From Caccoplasma_A sp045587545 (lineage in GTDB: Bacteria; Bacteroidota; Bacteroidia; Bacteroidales; G3-4614), in NCBI GenBank assembly GCA_045587545.1, contig JAZNCN010000016.1:1-64000 (forward strand): DNA of 64,000 nt, in the 5' to 3' direction. Under the pieces are notes generated by a model, which was given only the letters and a program-made list of their open reading frames with translations, was not told the DNA's origin and searched no databases. Positions 1 through 7,297 of the stretch are shown here, in pieces (position 1 is the first letter of the stretch; every line of letters starts with the position of its first letter). Made by a program: the position numbers and the translations under genes.

Positions 1-157
1 TTTCTCCCGTTCCTGTAAATTTTAAAAGACCGGTTTCTGTATCAAGGTTCCAATTTACGTTATCGCCGAATGTACCACTGTAAGTTTCGCCATTCGTTGT
101 TGTAGCAAATATTACCAATATTGCTACAAATAGTGTTTTAAGGTAATTTAGTTTCAT
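1..157 (-). CDS. Secreted BspA-like protein, N-terminal fragment
   Basis: Reading leftward from ATG at 157, the open frame runs off the window after 52 codons. It begins with a lysine-containing, hydrophobic signal peptide (MKLNYLKTLFVAILVIFATT), then a segment reading GTFGDNVNWNLDTETGLLKF followed by TGTG. That pattern (a Gly-Asp-Asn turn, a W-x-L-D strand and a terminal G-T-G) is the cap usually placed before BspA-type LRR_5 repeats, and a related segment occurs near residue 490 of the protein at 41928-44417. It is probably an exported surface protein, but the repeats themselves lie outside the window. It lies 62 bp downstream of the structured RNA at 220-420 on the same strand, so that RNA could be its leader. 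Confidence 0.7.
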   Translation of the reverse strand, partial: MKLNYLKTLFVAILVIFATTTNGETYSGTFGDNVNWNLDTETGLLKFTGTGE

Positions 158-219
158 AAAAATAAAATTTAGTTATACATAAAGTTAATTTAAACTGCTT
201 ACTAACCTCACGCATAACT

Positions 220-420
220 AAATAAAGAGAGCGTGGGTTGTCTATCACGCTCTAAAGGTACTACCACATACCCGCATACAAGATAAGCACAACCCACGCA
301 AAACGCAGGCGTTAAGTGCCTATTGTCTTTGTATGCTTTCAAAAGGTGGTAGTTTTTTAGAGCAAATGACAATAGCAAAAACGCTATAAATATATCAATG
401 TCTTGATGATCTATTTCATC
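220..420 (-). ncRNA. Structured RNA candidate, 6S-like or leader RNA
   Basis: The minus-strand transcript expected from the promoter at 425-455 folds into a rod. Paired arms are 249-256/356-363, 260-267/346-353, 274-281/329-336, 287-290/316-319 and 296-299/309-312, all perfect within each arm. It ends in a terminator-like hairpin (228-235/246-253) followed by a moderately U-rich stretch. Two further perfect helices compete with these: 231-241 with 289-299 (11 bp) and 320-327 with 368-375 (8 bp). A long irregular rod with its own promoter and terminator resembles 6S RNA, or the Bacteroidales-1 motif as I recall it. The rival helices would equally suit an attenuator for the gene starting at 157. 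No protein-coding frame explains the region. Confidence 0.55.
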
Positions 421-424
421 ACTG

Positions 425-455
425 CAAAATTATTAATAAGTTTTGGATATTCAAA
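425..455 (-). promoter_or_regulatory. Bacteroidetes-type promoter for the structured RNA
   Basis: On the minus strand TAATTTTG (425-432) matches the TAnnTTTG -7 element, and TTTG (452-455) lies exactly 19 bp upstream as the -33 element. The predicted start is near 418-421, just before the first hairpin of the RNA. Confidence 0.7.
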
Positions 456-548
456 ATCATTGTTAATTTAATTAAACAAAAAAATATTTATATAGAAAGT
501 TTTTAGTTTTTGGTTATCAGCTATTAGTATTATTAGCCCAATAGAAGC

Positions 549-622
549 AACGGAGTTACACACTTAAAGAGCAACTCCGTTTAAACTAACAACTAAGGTG
601 CGTAGCACCGTACAACTAAAAA
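549..622. repeat. Palindromic intergenic repeats with linker
   Basis: There are two inverted repeats in series: AACGGAGTT (549-557) with AACTCCGTT (573-581), and GGTGC-GTA-GCACC (597-609). The second is embedded in the unit AACTAAGGTGCGT..AGCACCGTACAACTAAAAACT, which recurs at 804-842. Linkers are made of AACTAACAAC-type runs also seen at 860-876, 7330-7345 and 48240-48253. The unit is non-coding in appearance and its function is unknown. Confidence 0.6.
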
Positions 623-653
623 CTGACAACTGCGGAGAGAGCATTTTTTTTGA

Positions 654-757
654 CGGACACACCGTGGTGTGTCCCTACTTGTATGGTTGCAGAATTTTGC
701 AACTCAGCTTATCTGATTATAAACGTCTTAATGTAGGGACGTACCATGGTACGTCCG
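654..757. repeat. REPIN-like pair of inverted palindromes
   Basis: GGACACACC-GT-GGTGTGTCC (655-674) is followed by CCTAC. GGACGTACCATGGTACGTCC (737-756), a perfect 20-bp palindrome, is preceded by GTAGG. The two units therefore face each other, with outer CGGAC/GTCCG and inner CCTAC/GTAGG ends. Between them lies a third hairpin, GTTGCA-GAATTT-TGCAAC. The arrangement of two short palindromes in inverted orientation is that of a REPIN. No RAYT transposase is present in the window. Confidence 0.65.
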
Positions 758-803
758 AAAAAATAAGGAATGATAAATAGATGTAAGAGTCTTTCTTGCT
801 AAT

Positions 804-876
804 AACTAAGGTGCGTGGGTAGCACCGTACAACTAAAAACTACCCGTAGGGTGGCGTTAGCCAACAACTAACAACC
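804..876. repeat. Dispersed repeat overlapping a gene end
   Basis: This holds a second copy of the GGTGC..GCACC unit (810-826), followed by CTACCCGTAGGGTGGCG (840-856) and AACAACTAACAAC. The latter block recurs at 48220-48251. Both copies run into the 3' end of a minus-strand gene and supply its stop codon. Confidence 0.6.
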
Positions 877-1830
877 GGTAATAAGGTAAACCGTGTAGGC
901 AATATAACCGAGAGTAAGAACAGCACCTTCCCAGCGGTTAATTACATTCTTGCCACCAAATTTGCTGACAGCATAAACCATAAGCGAAGCCGCAATAAGT
1001 ACGTAGTAATCAATAAAACTAAAGCCGTTTAATGATATTGGAGTAATTGTTGCACTGCAACCCAATATAAAGAATATATTCAGAATATTACTTCCTAAAA
1101 CATTACCCAAAGCTATGCTTGCATTTCCTTTGCGGGCAGCATTTACCGAAACTGCCAACTCGGGTAACGAACTACCCGCCGATACAATAGTAATACCAAT
1201 TACAGCCTCCGAAAGCCCAAGCATACGGGCTACATCTGTTGCTCCGCTAACAAATAGTTTTCCTCCAAAAATAAGAGTTGTCAATCCTGCTACAATATAA
1301 AACAGAATTTTCAAACCTGTTACTTCCTCAATCTTTTCGTCTGTACTTTCGCCATCGTTTGTAATGCTAAATGTATATCTGATAAATACAGCAAGAAAGC
1401 ACAAAAGAATTAATCCTCCATAACGTGTTATCTCTTCGTTCTCTGCACCACCAATCAGCATTGAGCCTGATATTAAAATAAGTACAATAGAGGCAAGCAG
1501 GTTGAATGGTAGCTCGCGCGACAGCATTTTAGCATTAAACTTAATAGGAGTAATCATAGCTGTAATACCTAATATAAGCATAGTATTAAACAAATTACTA
1601 CCAATAACGTTTCCTAAAGCAATACCTGAACTCCCTTTTATTGCAGAACCAACACTGATAACCAATTCAGGTAACGATGTACCCAAAGCCACAATGGTTA
1701 AACCTATAACAAGTTCACTGATATTAAATTTACGAGCAAGAGCCGAAGCTCCTTTTACAAGAGCATCAGCTCCGTATAAAACAAGAGCAATGCTGGCAAT
1801 AAAACTTACTATTGAAATAATTATTTCCAC
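868..1830 (-). CDS. Calcium/sodium antiporter, YrbG family
   Basis: This 320-residue inner-membrane protein has two tandem Na_Ca_ex domains. The two alpha-repeat signatures are GTSLPE at residues 50-55 and GSSLPE at 219-224, each carrying the acidic residue that binds the cation. The halves are related by inverted duplication with a hydrophilic loop near residues 155-172 between them. The likely role is cation/Ca2+ exchange using the sodium or proton gradient. The gene is monocistronic; an 85-bp tandem repeat containing promoter elements lies just upstream. Its last two codons (Cys, then TAG) fall within the dispersed repeat at 804-876. The family call is firm and the transported ion is inferred. 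Confidence 0.92.
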   Translation of the reverse strand: MEIIISIVSFIASIALVLYGADALVKGASALARKFNISELVIGLTIVALGTSLPELVISVGSAIKGSSGIALGNVIGSNLFNTMLILGITAMITPIKFNAKMLSRELPFNLLASIVLILISGSMLIGGAENEEITRYGGLILLCFLAVFIRYTFSITNDGESTDEKIEEVTGLKILFYIVAGLTTLIFGGKLFVSGATDVARMLGLSEAVIGITIVSAGSSLPELAVSVNAARKGNASIALGNVLGSNILNIFFILGCSATITPISLNGFSFIDYYVLIAASLMVYAVSKFGGKNVINRWEGAVLTLGYIAYTVYLITGC

Positions 1831-1880
1831 TTCAATTATGAATTAGATATTAATATTTATAAGAATCTCTACATGGTAGA

Positions 1881-2050
1881 GCAAACCGAGAGCATAGTTC
1901 AAACTTGTTTGAGCTAAGCCGAGGTGCCGCCTATTTTCGCGGTAGTTTATCTTTGCAAAGATAGTGCAAACCGAGAGCAGAGTTAAACTTGTTTGAACTA
2001 TGCCGAGGTGCCGCCTATTTTCGCAGAAGTTTATCTTCTGCAAAGATAGT
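1881..2050. repeat. Two tandem 85-bp repeats carrying promoter boxes
   Basis: Copies at 1881-1965 and 1966-2050 start with GCAAACCGAGAGCA and share a central block CCGAGGTGCCGCCTATTTTC, ending in CAAAGATAGT. They differ at a modest number of positions. Each copy carries TATCTTTG on the minus strand. A short minus-strand reading frame across them is an effect of the repeat rather than a gene. Confidence 0.85.
1948..1963. promoter_or_regulatory. Back-to-back -7 boxes in a 16-bp palindrome
   Basis: TATCTTTGCAAAGATA is a perfect palindrome, so a TAnnTTTG -7 element is present on both strands. In the second repeat copy only the minus-strand box (2041-2048) is intact. The minus-strand boxes could drive the antiporter at 868-1830. 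No clear -33 element is visible at 19 bp. Confidence 0.45.
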
Positions 2051-2069
2051 ATAAACTGATTTAAAATAT

Positions 2070-2077
2070 TACTTTTG
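2070..2077 (+). promoter_or_regulatory. -7 element before the phosphodiesterase gene
   Basis: TACTTTTG matches TAnnTTTG and lies 21 bp before the ATG at 2099, giving a leader of only about 15 nt. A TTG at the -33 position is not present. Confidence 0.45.
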
Positions 2078-2098
2078 TAGTGTTAAACTAAGGGTGCA

Positions 2099-2599
2099 AT
2101 GGCTAAAAGGGTAGGGGTATTATCGGATACCCATGGATATTGGGACGAGCGTTATGCAAAATATTTTGCCGAGTGTGATGAAATTTGGCATTGTGGCGAT
2201 ATAGGTTCTGCCGAGTTGCTTGATAAATTAGAGGCAATAAAACCTGTGCGTGCAGTATATGGTAATATTGATGGGCAAGATATACGTTCAAGAGTGCCAA
2301 AACACCAAAAGTTTGAATTAGAGGGGGCTTCTGTTTGGATAACTCATATAGGTGGTTATCCCGGCCACTACTCAAAAGATGTTCTTCCCGATATTTTTCG
2401 TTACCCGCCAAAACTATTTGTTGCAGGACATTCTCATATTCTTAAGGTAATGTATGATAAAACTCTTAATCTTCTGCATCTTAACCCGGGAGCAGCAGGG
2501 GTATATGGTTTTCATAAAACCCGAACTCTATTACGCTTTACCATAGATAATGGTGAGTTTAAAGATTTGGAGGTAATTGAACTTGAAGAAAAGAGATAA
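2099..2599 (+). CDS. YfcE/MJ0936-family metallophosphoesterase
   Basis: This 166-residue cytoplasmic phosphodiesterase has the full calcineurin-like metal site: DTHG (10-13), GDIGS (33-37), GNIDG (55-59) and GHSH (110-113). Length and motif spacing fit the YfcE family, which hydrolyses model phosphodiesters; the physiological substrate is not known. The gene appears monocistronic, with a converging small membrane-protein gene 14 bp downstream. Confidence 0.9.
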   Translation: MAKRVGVLSDTHGYWDERYAKYFAECDEIWHCGDIGSAELLDKLEAIKPVRAVYGNIDGQDIRSRVPKHQKFELEGASVWITHIGGYPGHYSKDVLPDIFRYPPKLFVAGHSHILKVMYDKTLNLLHLNPGAAGVYGFHKTRTLLRFTIDNGEFKDLEVIELEEKR

Positions 2600-2613
2600 T
2601 ATATCTATTAGTC

Positions 2614-2814
2614 TTATTCCTCGTCAAAATTATTTTTATTATCTCTCTTTTTTAAAGATATTCTGAGTAATAATATTACAAGGAGAGTAACACCTATTAA
2701 TGAAAAGAATTCAAAATATTTGTCCTCCGAGATTATTAAATCTCGTCCTATATATGCCATAATTGCGAGGTATATAAGCAATATGACGGTTATTATATTA
2801 TATCGTTTTTTCAT
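2614..2814 (-). CDS. Small two-helix membrane protein
   Basis: This 66-residue protein has two hydrophobic helices, about residues 8-24 and 35-53. A short polar stretch containing GRDLIISEDK separates them, and a highly charged tail (SLKKRDNKNNFDEE) follows. The topology suggests an inner-membrane hairpin. I do not recognise a family. It stands alone, convergent with the phosphodiesterase gene. The start is the only reasonable ATG. Confidence 0.55.
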   Translation of the reverse strand: MKKRYNIITVILLIYLAIMAYIGRDLIISEDKYFEFFSLIGVTLLVILLLRISLKKRDNKNNFDEE

Positions 2815-3169
2815 GTATAGTTTTAATGAATTCTAATTTATTAAAAGAGAGTTCATATTTTGGAATTATTATATTCTAACAATATATCAAAGTAAAAGTT
2901 TGTTATCGTTTCCTCTCATCTATTTCATGTTAAACTTTTACTTATAACTATATATTTAATATTGTTGCTTTATCTGATATAAATAATGTGTTTTATTATC
3001 TAATAATGTGTCTTTCAGATTGATATCCTCAACAAAAATAATAAATATTTTCTTAAATTTATGTTAAAAAGAAATTTTTTTTGATAAAGCAGATCAGCTC
3101 TCCTATTAAAATAGTTTGAGAATGCTTTTTTGCCGATAAGTAAAGTTGTAAGAATGTTTTCTTATAAAT
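2815..3169. other. AT-rich intergenic region with long inverted repeat
   Basis: No gene is seen in these 355 bp. AAGTAAAAGTTT (2890-2901) pairs perfectly with AAACTTTTACTT (2932-2943) across a 30-nt loop, and AATAATGTGT occurs twice near 2990-3010. No promoter with a matching -33 element was found beside the stem. A plus-strand frame that starts here only shadows the exonuclease gene. Confidence 0.4.
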
Positions 3170-3787
3170 TTATTCTTTATTTGAAAGTTTCTCAAATATT
3201 TTTAGTACAGCCCAAGCATCGGTTGCTGCATATCTTTTTTGAGCATCGCTTAGTGAGTCAGCTTCCCAGTTTGAAAGTCTTTGAGATTTTGATATTTTTT
3301 TTCCAAACAAAATTGCGTAAATTTTTTGAAGGCTTTTATCTCCTATACCGTAATCCTCTATTATTGTTTGAATATCTATGAAATTTTTAGGTTCAAATGC
3401 AGCTGCTTTATGTAGCATTAAAAAGTCATCTTTTAAAGACAAACCTACCTTTGAAATATTTTTGTTTTCAAAGAAAGATTTTATTTCATCAGTTATTCCT
3501 ATGATATTTAATCTGAAAAGAAAACAAATATCTTTTGTTGAAATTTGAAGAAGAGCAATTTTGTTTTTACCTCCCTTCTTAAACATTGGTTTGCTTTCGG
3601 TATCTATGCCGACAATTTTTTGAGTGGATAAGTATGTTATTGCTTTTTTAGCCTCCTCTTTTGAAATAATTATAACAATTTTTCCGTTAAAAGAGTCTTT
3701 TTCTAAATTAGCAATATCTTCTTTAGAGATATGTATTAGTTCGTTGTTATTAGTGATGGTGGCACTCTCCGCATTCGCAATCTTCAT
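3170..3787 (-). CDS. DnaQ-like 3'-5' exonuclease domain protein
   Basis: The protein has about 205 residues from ATG at 3787, with a WRN/RNase D-type exonuclease fold. Motif I is GIDTE, an Asp-containing KVGLSLKDDF segment supplies motif II, and YAATDAW is motif III. A conserved SKSQRLSNWE block precedes it. It probably trims nucleic acid 3' ends; the substrate is unknown. An earlier in-frame ATG at 3832 would only add residues overlapping the upstream gene, whereas 3787 matches where relatives begin. Even so it overlaps the DUF5063 gene by 38 bp, indicating coupled translation as the last gene of the yicC operon. Confidence 0.85.
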   Translation of the reverse strand: MKIANAESATITNNNELIHISKEDIANLEKDSFNGKIVIIISKEEAKKAITYLSTQKIVGIDTESKPMFKKGGKNKIALLQISTKDICFLFRLNIIGITDEIKSFFENKNISKVGLSLKDDFLMLHKAAAFEPKNFIDIQTIIEDYGIGDKSLQKIYAILFGKKISKSQRLSNWEADSLSDAQKRYAATDAWAVLKIFEKLSNKE

Positions 3788-4346
3788 CGTCAATCTCCTC
3801 GTTGTTAAAATCGTAATCATAATCTTCTTCATTCTCTAATAAATCTGAGTTATAGAGAATAGAATGTAATGGACGTAATACGTTTACCAATTTTTGCCCC
3901 CAATACTCTCTGAAAGCCTCTAAACATTCACTGAGAGCGGCTCTTGAATTATCCTCATCGCCTAATCGGTATATGGCAAGAAAATCACGTATGGGTTGCC
4001 ATATGTCGGCTAAGTCTTCCGAAATAAATGCAGTAATTGGGGTGTCGCTGTATTGCATGCCATCAACAAAAACCTCCAAATAAGTATCGTTATGACCTAA
4101 CAATCTTTCAATCCCATTTCTTACAGCATTATACATCTCTTCACTGACAAAACGTTCGGGGTACTCAACAAAGCACTCTTCAGGTTTTATCAACGAAGCC
4201 TTAATATATAGTAATGGCAAAATCTTAGATGCTTTATCAATAAAGTTAACTCTTTCGTTTTCGTTCGCACCTTCAAGCAATGCACAAAATTCTACGCAAA
4301 CTGTAACAAACTCAACGCTGTTTTTACCATAAACATATTCGTCCAT
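3750..4346 (-). CDS. DUF5063-family protein
   Basis: This is a soluble, acidic, mostly helical protein of about 198 residues, resembling the DUF5063 family of Bacteroidales. The start at 4346 lies 2 bp after the nadD stop codon; an ATG at 4424 would overlap nadD extensively. The C-terminus is striking: an Asp/Glu-rich stretch ending in DCECGECHHH, a Cys/His cluster that could bind metal. This tail is encoded in the overlap with the exonuclease gene. Function is unknown; its position in a nucleotide/NAD metabolism operon says little by itself. Confidence 0.75.
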   Translation of the reverse strand: MDEYVYGKNSVEFVTVCVEFCALLEGANENERVNFIDKASKILPLLYIKASLIKPEECFVEYPERFVSEEMYNAVRNGIERLLGHNDTYLEVFVDGMQYSDTPITAFISEDLADIWQPIRDFLAIYRLGDEDNSRAALSECLEAFREYWGQKLVNVLRPLHSILYNSDLLENEEDYDYDFNNEEIDDEDCECGECHHH

Positions 4347-4348
4347 AT

Positions 4349-4921
4349 CTATAAATATAATTTGTTCTTTACAATATAACCATAAACCTTTTCTGTTATA
4401 CTGAACAATGCCGGTTTTCCGCACTTAAAAGAGTTTCTGACCATTGTTGACGATATACCAATTACAGGTGTATTACATAAGGTTACATTTTTGGGTAATG
4501 AGTTATTGTCAATATCAAATCCGGGGCGAGGATAAACAATAATCTTGAAATTCCTCAATATGTAGTCATACTCTCTCCATTTATTAAAAATAAGCCAATT
4601 ATCAGCACCTATAATAAGCGAAAAGTTGTGCTCGGGGTAGCGTTTGCACAACTCTCTTAATGTGTCAACGGTGTAAGAGGGGATAGGTAGCGATAGTTCA
4701 ATATCGCAATATTTTATTTTTTTGCATCTCTCAATAGCCTCTTTTACCATAGCAACTCTATGTTGCTCGTCAGATAGTTTTGACTCTTTTTTAAGGGGGT
4801 TCTTAGGAGTAACACTAATCCATAGCTCGTCAATGCCTGTGTTATTGCAAATATGCTCTGCAATAATCAAGTGCCCTATATGAATAGGATCAAACGAACC
4901 CGAAAAAAAGCCAATCTCCAT
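4349..4921 (-). CDS. nadD: Nicotinate-nucleotide adenylyltransferase
   Basis: This 190-residue enzyme joins nicotinate mononucleotide and ATP to deaminated NAD in the cytoplasm. The nucleotidyltransferase (T/H)xGH motif is visible as GSFDPIHIGH (8-17), and ISSTMVR near residue 158 is the C-terminal ISSTxxR signature. Length is normal for bacterial NadD. It sits between gmk (5-bp gap) and the DUF5063 gene in the yicC operon. It supplies the substrate for the NAD synthetase encoded at 32423-34291. Confidence 0.95.
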   Translation of the reverse strand: MEIGFFSGSFDPIHIGHLIIAEHICNNTGIDELWISVTPKNPLKKESKLSDEQHRVAMVKEAIERCKKIKYCDIELSLPIPSYTVDTLRELCKRYPEHNFSLIIGADNWLIFNKWREYDYILRNFKIIVYPRPGFDIDNNSLPKNVTLCNTPVIGISSTMVRNSFKCGKPALFSITEKVYGYIVKNKLYL

Positions 4922-4926
4922 TTTTG

Positions 4927-5496
4927 TTACTTCTCAATAAACTCCTTAATAATAGTCAAGGCTTCGCGTTTTGCTGTTTCTAAATTGTCATTAATCACAA
5001 TCTTGTCAAACTTAGGGGCAAAACTCATTTCGTATTCAGCCTTACCTATACGCTTCTCTATAGTCTCTATAGTGTCGGTGTTTCTGCCTATCAATCTTGA
5101 GCGTAATGTTTCAATATCAGGAGGCATTATAAACATTGAAAGTGCCTCTGAACCAAAAATATTTTTGATGTTTACGCCTCCAACAACATCAACATCAAAA
5201 ACAACATTCATTCCACTCTCTCTGATACGTTCAACCTCGTTTTTAAGAGTACCGTAAAAGTTGTCTTTATATACCTCCTCATACTCAATAAAATCGCCAT
5301 TGGCAATTCTTGCTCTGAACTCATCGGGCGATAGGAAATAGTATTCCTTGCCATGTTTCTCTTCTCCTCTTGGTGCTCGCGACGTGGCAGATATGGAAAA
5401 TGCCAAATTTAGGTTACAGCTTAACAAGTAGTTTATTATAGTTGATTTGCCCGAACCCGATGGTGCTGAAAAGATGATTAATTTACCTTTTTTCAT
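4927..5496 (-). CDS. gmk: Guanylate kinase
   Basis: This 189-residue kinase converts GMP to GDP. The P-loop SAPSGSGKS spans residues 10-18. It is followed by the GMP-binding segment SRAPRGEEKHGKEYYFLS and the FDVDVVGG nucleotide-binding strand. Length is typical. It begins 9 bp after yicC and is followed after 5 bp by nadD, as in other Bacteroidales. Confidence 0.96.
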   Translation of the reverse strand: MKKGKLIIFSAPSGSGKSTIINYLLSCNLNLAFSISATSRAPRGEEKHGKEYYFLSPDEFRARIANGDFIEYEEVYKDNFYGTLKNEVERIRESGMNVVFDVDVVGGVNIKNIFGSEALSMFIMPPDIETLRSRLIGRNTDTIETIEKRIGKAEYEMSFAPKFDKIVINDNLETAKREALTIIKEFIEK

Positions 5497-5505
5497 TTGT
5501 CGTTG

Positions 5506-6378
5506 TTATAATACATTAAGAACTTGTTCCTTTATCTGTTCCAGCTCATCTTTCATCTGAACAACAATGCGTTGAAGCTCAGCATTATTGGCTTTTGAGC
5601 CCATTGTATTTATTTCTCGTCCCATCTCTTGTGCAATAAAACCAAGTTTTTTGCCTTGTCCCTGTTTTGCTGCCATAGTCTCCAAGAAATAGTTCAGATG
5701 GTTGTCCAAGCGGGTTTTCTCCTCATTAATATCAAGTTTCTCAATATAGAATATAAGTTCTTGCTCAAATCTGTTTTTATCATAATCAACCTCTTTGATT
5801 TTCTCCAAGTTCTCAATAAGACGATTTTTTATCTTTTCAATGCGCTCTTTTTCGTAAGGTTCAACGCTCTCCAATAGATAGCGTATATTGGCAATTTTAG
5901 TTTCAAAAATTGATTGAAGCATACTACCCTCTTGCTCTCTGAACATTGATAGGGCATTAATAGCCTCTATAACTCCGTTAACGATAGCTTCGCTCTCGTC
6001 TTCATTCACCTCTTTAGCATCAGTAGTTATAGCATCAGGCATTCTGAGTAATATTTCAAACCAATTTTCAGGTATCTTGGTACCAATTTCGTTTGCGGCA
6101 TCAATAATCTGTTCCTTATATTTTTTTACAACAGGGATATTTATGCAAGCTCCGTTTTCCGAAGCAATATTTTCAACTCTAATTGATAGTTCAACCTTTC
6201 CGCGTTCTACAAGTTTGGCAATTTCACTTCTAATACGTCCGTCAATAGGAGAGTAAACCGATGGCATTCTCACCGATAAATCCAATTGTTTGCTGTTAAG
6301 CGATTTAATTTCAATGGATACATCTCTGTTGGGTAGTTTAACAACAGCCTTTCCGTATCCGGTCATTGAATATAACAT
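5506..6378 (-). CDS. yicC: YicC/YloC-family endoribonuclease-like protein
   Basis: This 290-residue protein starts with the family's MLYSMTGYGKA signature. It has the coiled-coil middle and ends in the conserved GFIAQEMGREINTMGSKA block. Relatives take part in RNA turnover and stationary-phase survival, and an endoribonuclease activity has been described for the family. It is the first gene of the operon yicC-gmk-nadD-DUF5063-exonuclease. Confidence 0.92.
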   Translation of the reverse strand: MLYSMTGYGKAVVKLPNRDVSIEIKSLNSKQLDLSVRMPSVYSPIDGRIRSEIAKLVERGKVELSIRVENIASENGACINIPVVKKYKEQIIDAANEIGTKIPENWFEILLRMPDAITTDAKEVNEDESEAIVNGVIEAINALSMFREQEGSMLQSIFETKIANIRYLLESVEPYEKERIEKIKNRLIENLEKIKEVDYDKNRFEQELIFYIEKLDINEEKTRLDNHLNYFLETMAAKQGQGKKLGFIAQEMGREINTMGSKANNAELQRIVVQMKDELEQIKEQVLNVL

Positions 6379-6414
6379 AATCTTAAATAAATCTTTTCTT
6401 CTTTTTTTGTTTCG

Positions 6415-6422
6415 CGAAGATA
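6415..6422 (-). promoter_or_regulatory. -7 element of the yicC operon
   Basis: TATCTTCG on the minus strand matches the TAnnTTCG variant, 37 bp before the yicC start codon. The -33 element is not clear. Confidence 0.45.
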
Positions 6423-6468
6423 CAAATATCTATTGTAATAACTCTACTCTTTTAAAGAGAAAGTGTTT

Positions 6469-7188
6469 TTAGAAAGTCCATTTTAATGCAAAAGTCGGAA
6501 TAGCATAAAAGCGATTGTTTATCCCATCGGTAGGCCAAACAAAGTTGTGGCTTAACTCTAATTCAGTACCAATGCTCAAATTTAAATCATCATCAACCTT
6601 CTTTAACGCATCTAAGTTAAACCAGAACTGAGGTTCACTTGTAAAAACAAGCCAACCGTTTAGCTTTTTATCAAAAGCAAGGTCGGTATAGCCCGAGAAT
6701 GTACATAAACCTTTTGCAAAATTTATACCCCATACTGTAGTTAACTGCCAACTATGTTTATAACCTTTGGCTTGTCTTGCCAAAAAACGGTACATACCTT
6801 GTATCGAGAATATCTTTTTAAAATCCTCACTTGCCCAATTGTAAGCAATACCGCCTAAGTAAGCATCGTCGTATCCTCCCATCTCAGATAACCCTCCGTT
6901 ATACTCAATATGTATGGCAACAGGAGCTTTCCAGAAACAGAATTCACGAGCGAACTCAACATACGCACTCATCATTGTATTGCCACCAAAATTACCATCA
7001 ATAAAAAAGTATGTGCTTCCCCATTTGTCGGGAGTGAAATTCTCAATTGTTGCTGTCAGGTGAGGTCGGTTAGAGAGTTGGTTGCCGTAAGTAATATTAC
7101 CAAAATCGTAGTGCATCTGAATATTTAATTGAGCAAATAAATTATACGATGCAATAATTAAAGCCAATGATAATAATATTCTTTTCAT
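6469..7188 (-). CDS. DUF5020-family outer-membrane protein
   Basis: From ATG at 7188 this is a 239-residue protein with a cleavable signal peptide (MKRILLSLALIIASYNLFAQ). Alternating, aromatic-rich beta strands follow and the protein ends in ALKWTF, a terminal Phe typical of outer-membrane barrels. It resembles the DUF5020 family, which is related to nucleoside-channel (Tsx-like) barrels; transported substrates are not known. A longer frame begins upstream, but the promoter at 7207-7236 lies inside that extension and rules it out. It is monocistronic and divergent from tsaB. Confidence 0.8.
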   Translation of the reverse strand: MKRILLSLALIIASYNLFAQLNIQMHYDFGNITYGNQLSNRPHLTATIENFTPDKWGSTYFFIDGNFGGNTMMSAYVEFAREFCFWKAPVAIHIEYNGGLSEMGGYDDAYLGGIAYNWASEDFKKIFSIQGMYRFLARQAKGYKHSWQLTTVWGINFAKGLCTFSGYTDLAFDKKLNGWLVFTSEPQFWFNLDALKKVDDDLNLSIGTELELSHNFVWPTDGINNRFYAIPTFALKWTF

Positions 7189-7206
7189 ATGTGATAAATT
7201 TGCATA

Positions 7207-7236
7207 CAAAAATAGTGTATTGTTGTATAATTCCAA
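7207..7236 (-). promoter_or_regulatory. Promoter of the DUF5020 gene
   Basis: On the minus strand TATTTTTG (7207-7214) is the -7 element, with TTG (7234-7236) exactly 19 bp upstream. The predicted start is near 7202, leaving a leader of about a dozen nucleotides before ATG at 7188. Confidence 0.7.
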
Positions 7237-7267
7237 TTAATATCTCTTAAAATCCACTCTTTTTTTG

Positions 7268-7275
7268 TATCTTCG
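7268..7275 (+). promoter_or_regulatory. -7 element of the tsaB operon
   Basis: TATCTTCG matches TAnnTTCG on the plus strand, divergent from the DUF5020 promoter. The leader that follows contains a GTGGC-TAT-GCCAC hairpin and repeat linker. Confidence 0.5.
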
Positions 7276-7297
7276 CAAAATAATAAGAAATGAGTAT

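Noticed and set aside
249..363. Integron attC site
   Set aside because: The long hairpin suggested it, but there is no convincing pair of GTTRRRY/RYYYAAC core sites, no integrase and no cassette array; a promoter and terminator support an RNA instead.
598..780. 60-codon plus-strand reading frame
   Set aside because: It lies wholly inside palindromic repeats and reads through their arms; no protein-like composition.
1843..2043. 66-codon minus-strand frame
   Set aside because: It is the translation of the two 85-bp repeats and repeats itself accordingly.
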